Source of the DNA: Bombardia bombarda
Taxonomy: Eukaryota; Ascomycota; Sordariomycetes; Sordariales; Lasiosphaeriaceae
Length of the DNA: 64,000 nucleotides
Direction: 5' to 3'
NCBI GenBank assembly: GCA_030512295.1
Contig: JAULSR010000009.1
Span: 1,236,162 to 1,300,161 of the forward strand
Shown here in pieces: positions 43,300 through 52,924 of the stretch. The notes under the pieces were generated by a model. That model saw nothing but the letters and a program-made list of their open reading frames with translations. It did not search any database and had not been told where the DNA came from. Every line of letters starts with the position of its first letter. Within the stretch, counting starts at the first letter, position 1. Made by a program: the position numbers and the translations under genes.

Positions 43300-43445
43300 T
43301 GTAAGGACATCCCCAAGGACATCCCAAGGACATCCCAAGGACATCCCCAAGGACATCCCAAGGACATCCCAAGGACATCCCCAAGCACATCCCAAGGACA
43401 TCCCAAGGACATCCCCAAGCACATCCCCAAGCACATGCCAGTTAC
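43300..43445. repeat. CCCAAGGACAT minisatellite
   Basis: About 11 units of 12-13 bp (ACATCCCAAGG or ACATCCCCAAGG, later ACATCCCCAAGC). The alternation of 12 and 13 bp scrambles all frames. It replaces the expected continuation of the pseudogene. Confidence 0.93.
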
Positions 43446-43479
43446 CATCTTTGGGAACAGCTCCGCTTTGCTCTTCCTC

Positions 43480-43960
43480 CTGAGTTTAATATATACGGCG
43501 AATCGCTCTATTCCGAGCCTTCCGCGACCTTGGCTTCCAACGTAAAATCCGCCTCGAAAAATCATCTTGACAGAAGGAAGCCAGAAGGGTGGATGTTTGG
43601 GGCTCTTGCAGGCGGGAAAAAGGTCCTTGGCACGTGTGGGAAAGAGGTATCGCACTATTGTACGCAAATCGTGCCTCAAGTGGTACGTTTTATGGGAAAA
43701 TCCAGGCACTGTATTCACACAAGATAACGCACCATCACATCGAGCCAATATCACCAAGATGGCGAAGGCGTCATAGAAACCTCGTGCGATATACAGTCCC
43801 TGCCTGGCATGCAGTGCCTGAGGATCTATTACTCGGGCTTTCTCAGTCAATGCAGATTATTGAGCTAGGAAGTCAGGCATGCGGAAAAATCAAGCGGGGT
43901 TACAGTACAATAAAAAGTCGATTTTTCTACGTGTTTTGGTGCCTTGGCAAGTAGACATTT
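43480..43960 (+). pseudogene. Tc1/mariner-type transposase remnant
   Basis: Frame-shifted fragments include LKWYVLWENPGTVFTQDNAP followed by SHRANITKMAKAS. The QDNAPSHRA motif carries the second catalytic Asp of Tc1/mariner transposases. Upstream fragments (YGESLYSEPSATLAS, RRKPEGWMFG) fit the segment before it only loosely. The third acidic residue region is not recognisable. The element is dead. Confidence 0.55.
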
Positions 43961-43974
43961 GACATTTGACACCC

Positions 43975-45350
43975 CGGAGCTGCTGCTCTTGCTGCCGCTT
44001 GTGCTTGCACTTGCACTTGCACTTGCATTTGGCGTGTTTGCTAGCCGCCAGGGTGTGGGGAGCTTGTGCTTGCACTTATTACACTTGCACGGCGGTGTGG
44101 GGAGCTTTGCTGCTCTTGCTGCCGCTTGTGCTTGCACTGCACTTGGTGTTGTTTGCTAGCCGCCAGCCAGGGTGGTGTGGGGAGCTTGCTGCTGCTCTTG
44201 CTGCCGGCTTGTGCTTGCACTTGCACTTACACGGTGTGGGGAGCTTGTTGTTTTTGTTGTTGTTTATGCTTGCACTTACACGGTGTGGGGAGCTTGTTGT
44301 TTTTGTTGTTGTTTATGCTTGCATTTATATCATTTGTTGTTGCTCTTGCTGCCGGCTTGTGCTTACACTTACACTTACACGGTGTGGGGAGCTTGTTGTT
44401 TTTGTTGTTGTTTATGCTTGCATTTATATCATTTACACGGTGTGGGGAGCTTGTTGTTTTTGTTGTTGTTTATGCTTGCATTTATATCATTTACACGGTG
44501 TGGGGAGCTTGTTGTTTTTGTTGTTGTTTATGCTTGCATTTATATCATTTGTTGTTGCTCTTGCTGCCGGCTTGTGCTTACACTTACACTTACACGGTGT
44601 GGGGAGCTTGTTGTTTTTGTTGTTGTTTATGCTTGCATTTATATCATTTATACGGTGTGGGGAGCTTGTTGTTTTTATTGTTGTTTATGCTTGCATTTAT
44701 ATCATTTGTTGTTGCTCTTGCTGCCGGCTTGTGCTTACACTTACACACGGTGTGGGGAGTTTGTTGTTGCTCTTGCTGCCGGCTTGTGCTTGCACTTGCA
44801 CTTACACGGTGTGGGAGCTTGTTGTTTTTGTTGTTGTTTATGCTTGCATTTATATCATTTACACGGTGTGGGGAGTTTGTTGTTGCTCTTGCTGCCGCTT
44901 GTGCTTGCACTTACACTTACACGGTGTGGGGAGCTTGTTGTTTTTGTTGTTGTTTATGCTTGCATTTATATCATTTGTTGTTGCTCTTGCTGCCGGCTTG
45001 TGCTTACACTTACACTTACACGGTGTGGGGAGCTTGCTGCTGCTCTTGCTGCCGGCTTGTGCTTACACTTACACTTACACGGTGTGGGGAGTTTGTTGTT
45101 GCTCTTGCTGCCGGCTTGTTGCACTTACACGGTGTGGGGAGCTTGTTTTTGTTGTTGTTTATGCTTATCATTTACATGGTGTGGGGAGTTTGTTGTTGCT
45201 CTTGCTGCCGGCTTGTGCTTGCACTTGCACTTACACGGTGTGGGGAGCTTACTGCTGCTCTTGCTGCCGGCTTGTGCTTACACTTACACTTACACGGTGT
45301 GGGGAGCTTGCTGCTCTTGCTGCCGCTTGTGCTTGCACCTGCACTTGTTT
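43975..45350. repeat. 1.4-kb TTGCTGCCGGCTTGTGCTT minisatellite
   Basis: About 25 units from ACACGGTGTGGGGAGCTTG, TTGTTTTTGTTGTTGTTTAT, GCTTGCATTTATATCATTT and GCTCTTGCTGCCGGCTTGTG. All three plus frames stay open for hundreds of codons because the unit lacks stops. This is not evidence of a gene. Confidence 0.93.
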
Positions 45351-45474
45351 GCTGGCCGGGGGGCTGCTGCTCTTTGTTGCTCTTCCGCTTTTCAATAAGT
45401 GGTCTGCTGGCAACCTGAGCGATTTTACTTCTGCAGCCAAGTTCATGCACCCCCCCCAGTCAACTCACGACCCA

Positions 45475-45800
45475 CCACCCATTGTCAATCTTATTATTTA
45501 CCATGTCAACCTCACCACCCACCAGTCAACCACCACCCACCACCCAATGTCAATCTTATTATTTACCATTTACCATGTCAACCTCACCACCCACCATGTC
45601 AACCTCACAACCCACCATGTCAACCTCACCGCCCACCATGTCAACCTCACAACCCACCACCCACTCAACCTCACCACCCACCAGTCAACCTCACCACCCA
45701 CCAGCCAACCTCACCACCCACCAGTCAACCTCACAACCCACCACCCACCAGTCAACCTCACAACCCACCATGTCAACCTCACCGCCCACCATGTCAACCT
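45475..45800 (+). repeat. 21-bp start-codon minisatellite before copy C
   Basis: Units CCACCATGTCAACCTCACCR and ACCAGTCAACCTCACCACCC. Seven units keep ATG in the context ACCATGTCAACC, all in one frame (MSTSPPT/MSTSQPT). The final ATG at 45,791 is the equivalent of the starts of copies A and B. Confidence 0.93.
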
Positions 45801-47495
45801 CACCTCTCGCCGCCGCCGCCGCCCCGAGGCCCCCGAGACCAGACCCCTCTCCGATTCCATCGAAAACCTGCAACTACAACTGTTTCCAACCTTTCAACAC
45901 CTCCTCCAGGCCGTGAACGATGTGACCGAGCAGCTGGGATACGGGGTTGTTACCTTGGCCGGCAGCAACGCGGGTGTGGATGGCCACCTTCGTCGCTTTG
46001 ACCTCACATGCGGCCGACGCAGGACAGTCTATGTATCGCCGCCAGAGGATGACGACGGCGCCGATCCAAAGACGCGGTCAAAATACGAAAGGAATCGACG
46101 ATTCGGCTGCGAATGGAGGGCGCGGGCCTGTCGAAGGAAGACCGCTGGTGATGCCTGGGTATTCATGATGATGAACTCAAGCCATAGCCACCCCCAAGCG
46201 TGTACGGGGAGTCTTTTCCTGTCGAACGCCGCCGTAGGAGGACCGAGTCGGTAGGCGACATGACCAGAGCGAAACTACCCAAGCTCACGCATGCCTCACA
46301 AGGCAGAGCTGAGACCGGTTTTGCTCCCAGAGCTGAGACCGGTTTTGCTTCCAGAGCTGAGACCGGTTTTGCTTCCAGAGCTGAGACCGGTTTTGCTTCC
46401 AGAGCTGAGACCGGTTTTGCTTCACAAGGCAGAGCTGAGAACCCTGGGCCACAGCGGCATGATGATAACCCTGCACCACCGCAAGCTTGGGTGGTGGAAC
46501 ATCACGTACGGCACAACGACACACGCATCGTTGAGAGTTTCGTGACGACCGTGGTTCGGCCCGGGCATCACCACGACGGCACGTCACAGCCTGCTCCTCC
46601 GCGCGGCCCCCCCGCGATGAGCTCACATGTGCCCTCGCGATACCAACACCAGTGGCCTGCTCTACGGCCGCCCGCCGGGCCGCCTGCGTACTGGGGTCAA
46701 CCACCTCCTCACCAGTGGGGAGGACCACCTCTGCCCAGTCACGGACCACCTCCTCTGCCCAGTCACCAGTGGGGAGGACCACCACCACCACCAGGACCAC
46801 CTCCTCTGGCCAGTCACGGACCACCTCCTCACCAGTGGGGAGGACCACCTCCTCTGCCCAGTCACCAGGGAGGACCACCTCCTCTGGCCAGTCACGGACC
46901 ACCTCCTCACCAGTGGGGAGGACCACCTCCTCTGCCCAGTCACCAGGGAGGACCACCTCCTCTGGCCAGTCACGGACCACCTCCTCTGCCCAGTCACCAG
47001 TGGGGAGGACCGCCCAGTCACCAGTGGGGAGGACCACCTCCTCTGCCCAGTCACGGACCACCTCCTCTGCCCAGTCACCAGTGGGGAGGACCACCACCAT
47101 CACCACCACCACCAGGACCACCACCACTACGACCACCACCTCCTCTGCCCCGTCACCAGTGGGGACCACCACCACCACCAGGACCACCTCCTCTGCCCAG
47201 TCACCAGTGGGGACCACCACCACCACCACCTCCACCACCACCACCACCATCACCAGCGATGCCCTCCGTCTCTGGCCAGCTCAGGGACGACGGGAACACG
47301 CCCAACAGCGAAGCAGATGGCCTGCCGCGCCTTCCCCCCGACCCAGACCAGCCCATCGCACCAAGTGCGGCATGTCCCGGGCGGCCACATACATGGCAGC
47401 CCGGGGGGGCGGGGCAGCCACCCATTTTTACCAGTACAGACCTGCGTAGTCAGGCACTTTACTCGCTGGCTGGAGAGGGCTCAAAAATGGACTAG
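45791..47495 (+). CDS. FAR1/MULE-like zinc-domain protein, copy C (two C-run frameshifts)
   Basis: The ATG at 45,791 gives MSTSPLAAAAAP, after which the family frame (DSIENLQLQLFPTFQHLL...) is reached only if one C is added to the C4 run near 45,822. The zinc domain (about 45,840-46,190) keeps C in TCGRR, C in GCEWRAR, and HSH. At the C5 run 46,191-46,195 a second missing C is needed to continue into VYGESFPVERRRRRTES; copy A has C6 at this point. The C-terminal part has five RAETGFAS units (24 bp each, about 46,310-46,440), a VVEHHVRHNDTRIVESFV segment, a Pro-rich array of HQWGGPPPLPSHGPPP (46,690-47,230), and the shared tail PSPAMPSVSGQLRDDGN. Stop at 47,493-47,495. Either two homopolymer assembly errors or a young pseudogene. 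DNA-binding role inferred from the zinc domain. Confidence 0.62.
46690..47230 (+). repeat. Proline-rich coding minisatellite of copy C
   Basis: Units CACCAGTGGGGAGGACCACC, TCCTCTGCCCAGTCACGGAC and CACCACCACCAGGACC encode HQWGGPPPLPSHGPP. The CAGTGGGGA..ACCACCTCC core is the same one amplified at 18.6-20.7 and 31.9-42.0 kb, so those arrays derive from this part of the gene family. Confidence 0.9.
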
Positions 47496-47790
47496 AATCT
47501 TTGTCAGTCAAGAACGAACGCACGCACGCATGATTGGGCCAAGCTTTTCAAAGTGTCAAGTGCCAAGTGCCAGTGCCAGTGCCAGTGCCAGTGCCAGTGC
47601 CAGTGCCAGTGCCAGTGCCGTGCCAGTGCCAGTGCCAGTGCCAGTGCCAGTGCCAGTGCCAGTGCCAGTGCCAGTGCCGTGCCAGTGCCAGTGCCAAGGG
47701 CCAAGTGCGTGGCCCAGGCTTCAAAGGCGGGGTCAAATCTTATCTTTGATCTGTTTTAGGTGGTGGGGTGGTTCGCCAAAAGTCGCTTCA
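47400..47790. repeat. Common 3' module, copy 4, with (AGTGCC)n expansion
   Basis: CTGCGTAGTCAGGCACTTTA, CAAAAATGGACTAGAATCTT, GAACGCACGCACGCATGATT, AAGTGCCAAGTGCCAGTGCC, GCCAAGTGCGTGGCCCAGGC and TTTGATCTGTTTTAGGTGG. From 47,556 to 47,705 the GTGCCA element has expanded to about 22 hexamers, interrupted twice by a lost CA. Confidence 0.85.
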
Positions 47791-47904
47791 ATCCCAGTGG
47801 TCCAAGGGATAATGAGAAAGAGCCTTCCAGTCCAACCAGACGGCCGCGGACTCAATTGTCCAATAGTGCTTCTTCCGTTTTCCAGCAGTGGGTCTGCGCT
47901 CTGA

Positions 47905-48295
47905 GGGTGAATGACTTTTGGGTGAAGTGACTTCTGGGTGAAGCGACTTCTGGGTGAAGCGACTTCTGGGTGAAGCGACTTCTGGGTGAAGCGACTTTTG
48001 GGGTGCAGTGACTTTTGGGGTGCAGTGACTTTTGGGGTGAATTGACTTCTGGGTGAAGCGACTTTTGGGTGAAGCGACTTCTGGGTGAAGCGACTTCTGG
48101 GTGAAGCGACTTCTGGGTGAAGCGACTTTTGGGGTGCAGTGACTTTTGGGTGAAGCGACTTTTGGGTGAAGCGACTTCTGGGTGAAGCGACTTTTGGGGT
48201 GTTTGGGGTGAATTGACTTCTGGGTGAAGCGACTTTTGGGGTGAGGTGACTTCTGGGTGAAGTGACTGGGGAAGTGACTCTGAGGGGAAGTGACG
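47905..48295. repeat. 17-bp minisatellite GAAGCGACTTCTGGGTG
   Basis: About 21 units, 17-20 bp, with GCAGTGACTTTTGGGGT and GAATTGACTTCTGGGT variants. It is the last satellite before the mating-type region. Confidence 0.93.
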
Positions 48296-48725
48296 TTTGT
48301 CTGCAGCGACTGGAATGACCGCCACGTGCTCGATGAGTCAGGCAAGTCAGGTGCAGAGGTCGGATGCCCAGACCCCGGTCGGCCAGCTTGCAGATCGTCA
48401 CAGCAAGCCGCTTTGGGCCCTGATCCTGGCGGCTGAATGCGGGACCTGTCAAGACCAGTGTGACGCTGTTCTTTATCTCGACGACATGTCACACACCCAT
48501 GCGGCAATTCATGGCTGGGCAGAACATCCAATTAGACAGTGTTTCTGCGTGAAAATCAAATCACATTTTCCATTTTTCAATTGATGGTCATTTAGCTGCA
48601 AGTGATAGTATCATCGGCCCGGCACCTTTTTTTGCAACAGCACCGTGATGAATATGCCCACTGACAGGCCCAGTTCTCGCTTCTTTTTTGCCAGAGAACA
48701 TGGTGGTCTCCCTTGTCTGTAGTAA
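48296..48725. other. Left border of the mating-type locus
   Basis: Single-copy sequence between the last satellite and the MAT1-1-1 stop. No gene seen. APN2 and COX13, common neighbours of MAT in Eurotiomycetes, are not here. Confidence 0.45.
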
Positions 48726-49857
48726 TCAAGAAAAATCGGGAAAAAGCTCGCTAGAATCTCCATTCAGCATAGATGTATACCCTAATACCAGTGTTAGATG
48801 TATCCAAAAACAAGTGATTATAAATGACGTGGGTAGAGAGATTTGTTTTTTCTTACCCGCCATTGAAGGAGATGCGTCAACGTCTGCCGCCATTGCCAAG
48901 TCAAAGTGATCCTGGTTCGCTTCCGAAGAGTCTCCCAGATCTTCCAGGTCTTCGAAGTCTTCCGGGTTGTCAAAGATGCTAGGGTCCAGAATCGAGCCTG
49001 CGAGAACACGCAGAGGTGCATTGTTCACCTCAATACGTTTCTCGGGACCAAGAAAAGGTGGATTGGTGCGATGTGAGGAGTTTGGATCGATAATTTGGGG
49101 AATGCGGTCGACTCGGTGAACCTCTAGACCGTCACCCATTAAGGACTGGCTTTCGGGGAAGAGCGCCGACAATGCGAGTGACGGGCGATTTCTCATGAGG
49201 CCTCGAAATTCCTGAATGCCAGTGGAAGCAGCTGGCATGGTGTTCATACAAATAACATCCCGGATAGGATTTGACAGGGTGAGAGAGATTGGCTCAGGGT
49301 TGGAGATAGGAAGGCCGTTGGCGAGACACTGCTCAAAGAGACCCAGCCCATTGATGGGCTGTAGACAATGCTTTATAGGCGCTGCGTTGGTACGTTGGAG
49401 TTGGTGTGTTCCATTCTCTAACTGGACCAGGCGCCAACCCAATGTCTTCATGTAATCTTGCTGTGGAATAATCCCCAGGCTGCCAACAGCGAAGCTCATC
49501 CATGTGCGGAGAGAGATCTTTTCCTTCTCTAAAAAGACTCGGATTGCGGAGTAGACAGCGCACATGAAATCCCACTCGTTATGAAATGGGTCTTCCTCCC
49601 ACAGCAGCTTAATAAATGGCGAACGATCCTTTTGCGGCAGCTGGGAGAACAAGGCCGAGTAGTACGCTGCACAAGTTAGCAAAGCTCCTGCAAAGAAAAC
49701 TAACGAACTTACAGCGATATCCCATGAATCCATTGACCTTCTTTTTGGCTTGCTGGCCTCCCTCACGCATGATATCGGAGAGTGCCTTCATTGCTATATC
49801 GCGCTCGCCTTCTTTAAGGCTAGCAAATGTTCGGAGAATCCGATCCACCGCAGACAT
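48726..49857 (-). CDS. MAT1-1-1: MAT1-1-1 mating-type protein (alpha-box transcription factor)
   Basis: Nuclear transcription factor that sets MAT1-1 identity. Exons are 49,857-49,713, 49,666-48,857 and 48,781-48,726, giving 336 aa. Intron 1 (46 bp, GTAAGT ... GCTAAC ... TGCAG) lies in the alpha-box exactly where ascomycete MAT1-1-1 genes commonly have one, joining KKVNGFMGYR to SYYSALFSQLPQKDRSPF. The alpha-box (about residues 35-125) continues with LLWEEDPFHNEWDFMCAVYS, AIRVFLEKEKISLRTW and GIIPQQDYMKTLGW, which are diagnostic. Intron 2 (75 bp, GTAAGA ... CTAAC ... TTAG) is a multiple of three and lacks an in-frame stop, so its retention would add 25 residues. The C-terminal part is less conserved and acidic (EDFEDLEDLGDSSE). 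The gene is intact. It points away from MAT1-2-1. Confidence 0.93.
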
Positions 49858-50117
49858 CCCGATATTGCAGTGGATGAAGTTTCTATGAACGGGTCGAGGA
49901 TAAATGTCAAGTTGTGCATTGAAATTGAAAAGCGTTCGGCGCTGCTGGTTTTGAAGAAAACTGGTTTTTGGGAAGCGGGGCAGGAATATTGTGCTTCCGC
50001 GGGGCAGACTTACTGCTGTATCCCAACAAAGAAACCATTGATTCTTTGACTCCAGGAAACCAATGTACCTGACTTACGTAATAGAGATTACTGTCAATCC
50101 TACTTAAGTTCTTAGGC
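49858..50117. other. MAT1-1-1 upstream region
   Basis: Between the MAT1-1-1 start and the solo LTR. It presumably holds the MAT1-1-1 promoter; no specific element can be named. Confidence 0.4.
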
Positions 50118-50316
50118 TGTCACGGGCCTAGCCCGCTCCTAGGCGTGGAATAGCTCGTGGGGTACTAGCGCCTTGGCGCCTTGGCACTAGCACGTGACAG
50201 CCCCTCAGTCAGCATCTTAGTCAGCACCTTAGTCAGCCTTCCCAGGGATAAAACCCTGGCTTGGGCACACGGATAGTTAGTTCCGGCGTGCAGCACCCAA
50301 GGTTCAGCCCGTCACA
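50118..50316 (+). mobile_element. Solo LTR inside the MAT locus, with TAGGC target duplication
   Basis: A 199-bp element starting TGTCACGGGCC and ending GCCCGTCACA (TG...CA ends), flanked by a perfect 5-bp direct repeat TAGGC (50,113-50,117 and 50,317-50,321). A CTGGCTTGGGCACAC segment and ATAAAACCCTGG resemble an LTR core promoter. No internal domain is attached, so it is a solo LTR formed by LTR-LTR recombination. It sits between MAT1-1-1 and the 449-aa gene. Orientation is arbitrary. Confidence 0.88.
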
Positions 50317-50465
50317 TAGGCACACTTAATGGATTATGATAAGCCACAAATGATTAGTATCTAAATATGACGAAATTCACTGCCCTAAACACAAAGAATG
50401 TAAAAGCGCGACGAAGCAAGAGCTTTCGCATGGGGATCACGGAGATCCAGTACCAAACTATCAAA

Positions 50466-52038
50466 TCACTGATAAATCCAAGCCTTCACACCACCAACCC
50501 GCTCCAGGCGCCGAACTTCGTGATGCTCTATGAGCTCCAATGACAAAAATCCCCGCGGAGGAGACAGATCTGGAGAGAAATCAATTGGAATAATATCCCC
50601 ATCAAGTCTAATAGCATTCACAGCCTGGTTGAGACACGCGAGTTTGACTTTTCCACGGTTGTCAAGGCGTCGAACAGGTTTCTATACAAGGTTAGCCAAA
50701 GTAGAGAAGGAATGCCTTGAAGTTGGTCAACTTACAGCACCGTGCACTCCATCGAGTTCCAGAACGACGGTAAACTTGTCCTCTGGATCATTCCAACCAG
50801 GGAAGAAGACGCCGAGTCTCTTCTCGATGTCTCGCAACTTCTCCTATTAGTTGTTAGCGACAGCTCCTAAAGAATCTCGGGATACACATACGAATCGGTC
50901 ATTCTCAGACAGAACAGGCCCGTCTCTATCAAGAGCTGACAGCGGCAGGCCAGCCCGGGCCAAAAGATAATCTCCTCCTCCATGCTGCATAATTGTTAGT
51001 AAACGTGGTATTTCTGTTTAAGGGTTTAAACTTACTCTCGTATCACGCCACTGCAACGATTCCTGAGAGAACTTCATCTGGAAGCTGACACCATTCTCGG
51101 GCATCATGATTTTGTAGTCGGGTAAAGATTCTTCTCTGAAAAGGAGAGCAACGTTGTCATCTTTGGGAGGTTCAACATTGCGAATCTCCTGCTGGACTGG
51201 ACCAATGGGGTGGTGGACGACCGCCTCATCATCAGAATCATCATCATTGTTTTCCTCACGACTCCGCGCAGCCTCCTCGAAAGCGTCCCTGGTGTGAACT
51301 CGGCCGATGTTGCCAAAGAACTTGTGCCAGGGATTACCCGGTACTTGATGCAGGACATGATGAATGTGGTCTATGTGCCAATTGGCAACGTTGTGATTGT
51401 CGTCCATGCCGTTCGCGTCGCCGTGTTTGTGATGGACAACGCCGCCGGTGAGCTTGACATCCTTGCCATATTCTAAGCCATGAGCTCTTCCTGGGGCACG
51501 ACGGGATCGCTCGATGAGGATAGTAACGCAAAGGACGTTCTCCATGGTCTTATGGCTGTTCTTGATTCGATTCGCGAGCCAGGGATATCCGCCGTACCAA
51601 TGGCCAGTGTTGTCGCGCTGGACTTTCATGTATCTGAAAATTGCATTGGATGTCTCAAGCAGACCGAGAGCTGTCTTCTTGATGCTCTCGCTGCTCTCGG
51701 AATCCAGTACGCAGAATCCGAGACGCTTGTAGACTTCGTACTTCTCCTGGACATACTTGGCGAGGCGCATGACCTCCATGTAGAAATGCTCGAAAAGCTC
51801 AATCTCCTCGCTGATGCATGGGTGGATTTCCTCGGCATAAAGATTCCAAAGGGACTGTGTATTATATCAAGCAAATGTCAGCATGTCAAGACAAAATGTA
51901 TTCTTGATCAGTTCAGAGACTTACCTGACGATAAGCCAGATCCTCCTCTGTCAGAACGTACGCGGGGTTTCCGTAGTTTGGTACCGAGCCTCTGTATGCG
52001 GCCTTTTTCTTGACCTCGTCGGTGATGATTATGTCCAT
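50466..52038 (-). CDS. Five-exon gene between MAT1-1-1 and MAT1-2-1 (449 aa), unrecognised
   Basis: Exons: 52,038-51,925, 51,854-51,036, 50,984-50,892, 50,843-50,736 and 50,681-50,466. All four introns (70, 51, 48 and 54 bp) have GT...AG ends, the last two with clear GCTAAC branch sites, and all are phase 0. The protein starts MDIIITDEVKKKAAYRGS and ends GGVKAWIYQ. Features: helical N-terminal region (about 40-110), a His/Asp-rich central stretch (VVHHKHGDANGMDDNHN, then HIDHIHHVLH, about 185-220), an acidic SREENNDDDSDDEA segment, and a beta-rich C-terminal part. No signal peptide or membrane segment. No known domain is recognised. Its position inside the locus suggests a mating-type-associated accessory gene of the MAT1-1-4 or MAT1-2-4 kind used for Eurotiomycete loci, but I cannot confirm homology to either. 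Intact. Confidence 0.8.
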
Positions 52039-52924
52039 GATGATTGGCTTGATCAGAGCCGGTAGATAGTTTGAGGGGAGATTGATTGCTTGAGTTGGGT
52101 CAGGTGAAATGGTATGGTTCTCGAGAATGCCAGAGAGAAAGGAAAGATTGATTCCTTGATTTGGGTCAGGCGGGATGTTCTGGTTTCCGAGGATGTTGGA
52201 GAGAAAGGGAAAGATTGAGAATTTTGCCGCGGAGAGGAGAGGCCTTTAGGTAGTTTGGAGGCGACCAGGGTCTTGTAGAACACGAATTCAATGCAGAACG
52301 TCTTACTATTGTGCTTTGCGAGGACGTGGTCACACGGCCCTACTCACTACTACAGATCAAATTTCCTCACTTCCAGTCCGCCACTTACTATTGTTCTTCT
52401 GCTTTTGCAAACTTGTTGAGTACCTGGTGGCCCCGGGCACCGCTTATCGCCCAATTTTAGAATTGTTCTTTTCTCTCGTGTAACGAAGGTACCCGCATAT
52501 CCACCTCACCTAATGGCCCCAATCTGCCCTTGCTATTGTTCCCTCTGTCCCCAACCACCAGAAGTTTTTGGTCTGATCTTGAAAGTACCTCGAGTGACCA
52601 CTTCACTGGTCACCTGGTAGTTCCGTTTTGACCTTACGATTGTTCTCCCTGTGGACCAATCAAATTTGGCGTTGCTTTTTTCGCTTTCGACCTGCCTTCA
52701 CACACGTCTCACGAAAATAAATCTCCACATCCTCCGAAACCTCTTCAAACCTCCCACCTTCAAATTTCTTCCACTTCACAATTCCTCACCTTCCAAACTT
52801 TTTTCCCTTCCAGCAGAGCAATTATCTGTCGTCTCTTCACAGGTCAAGCCTCACTCTTCTGCGAATCGATCTACTTAATCGTCGTCTCCTATCTCGACAC
52901 CACGAAAAAGGCCCCACGTCAGTC
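52039..52924. other. Divergent promoter region between the 449-aa gene and MAT1-2-1
   Basis: Near the 449-aa gene there is a two-copy degenerate repeat of about 66 bp (GGGTCAGG at 52,097 and 52,163, both followed by GAGAGAAAGG). From about 52,680 to 52,900 the plus strand is C/T-rich, a typical fungal leader for MAT1-2-1. No defined transcription-factor site is called. Confidence 0.5.

Noticed and set aside
43300..43445. Regular 12-13-bp repeats as a CRISPR-like array
   Set aside because: No spacers between units, and the host is eukaryotic.
43966..45400. Very long Leu/Cys-rich frames before copy C
   Set aside because: All three plus frames are open because the minisatellite has no stops. 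Only the part from about 45,840 shows a real domain.
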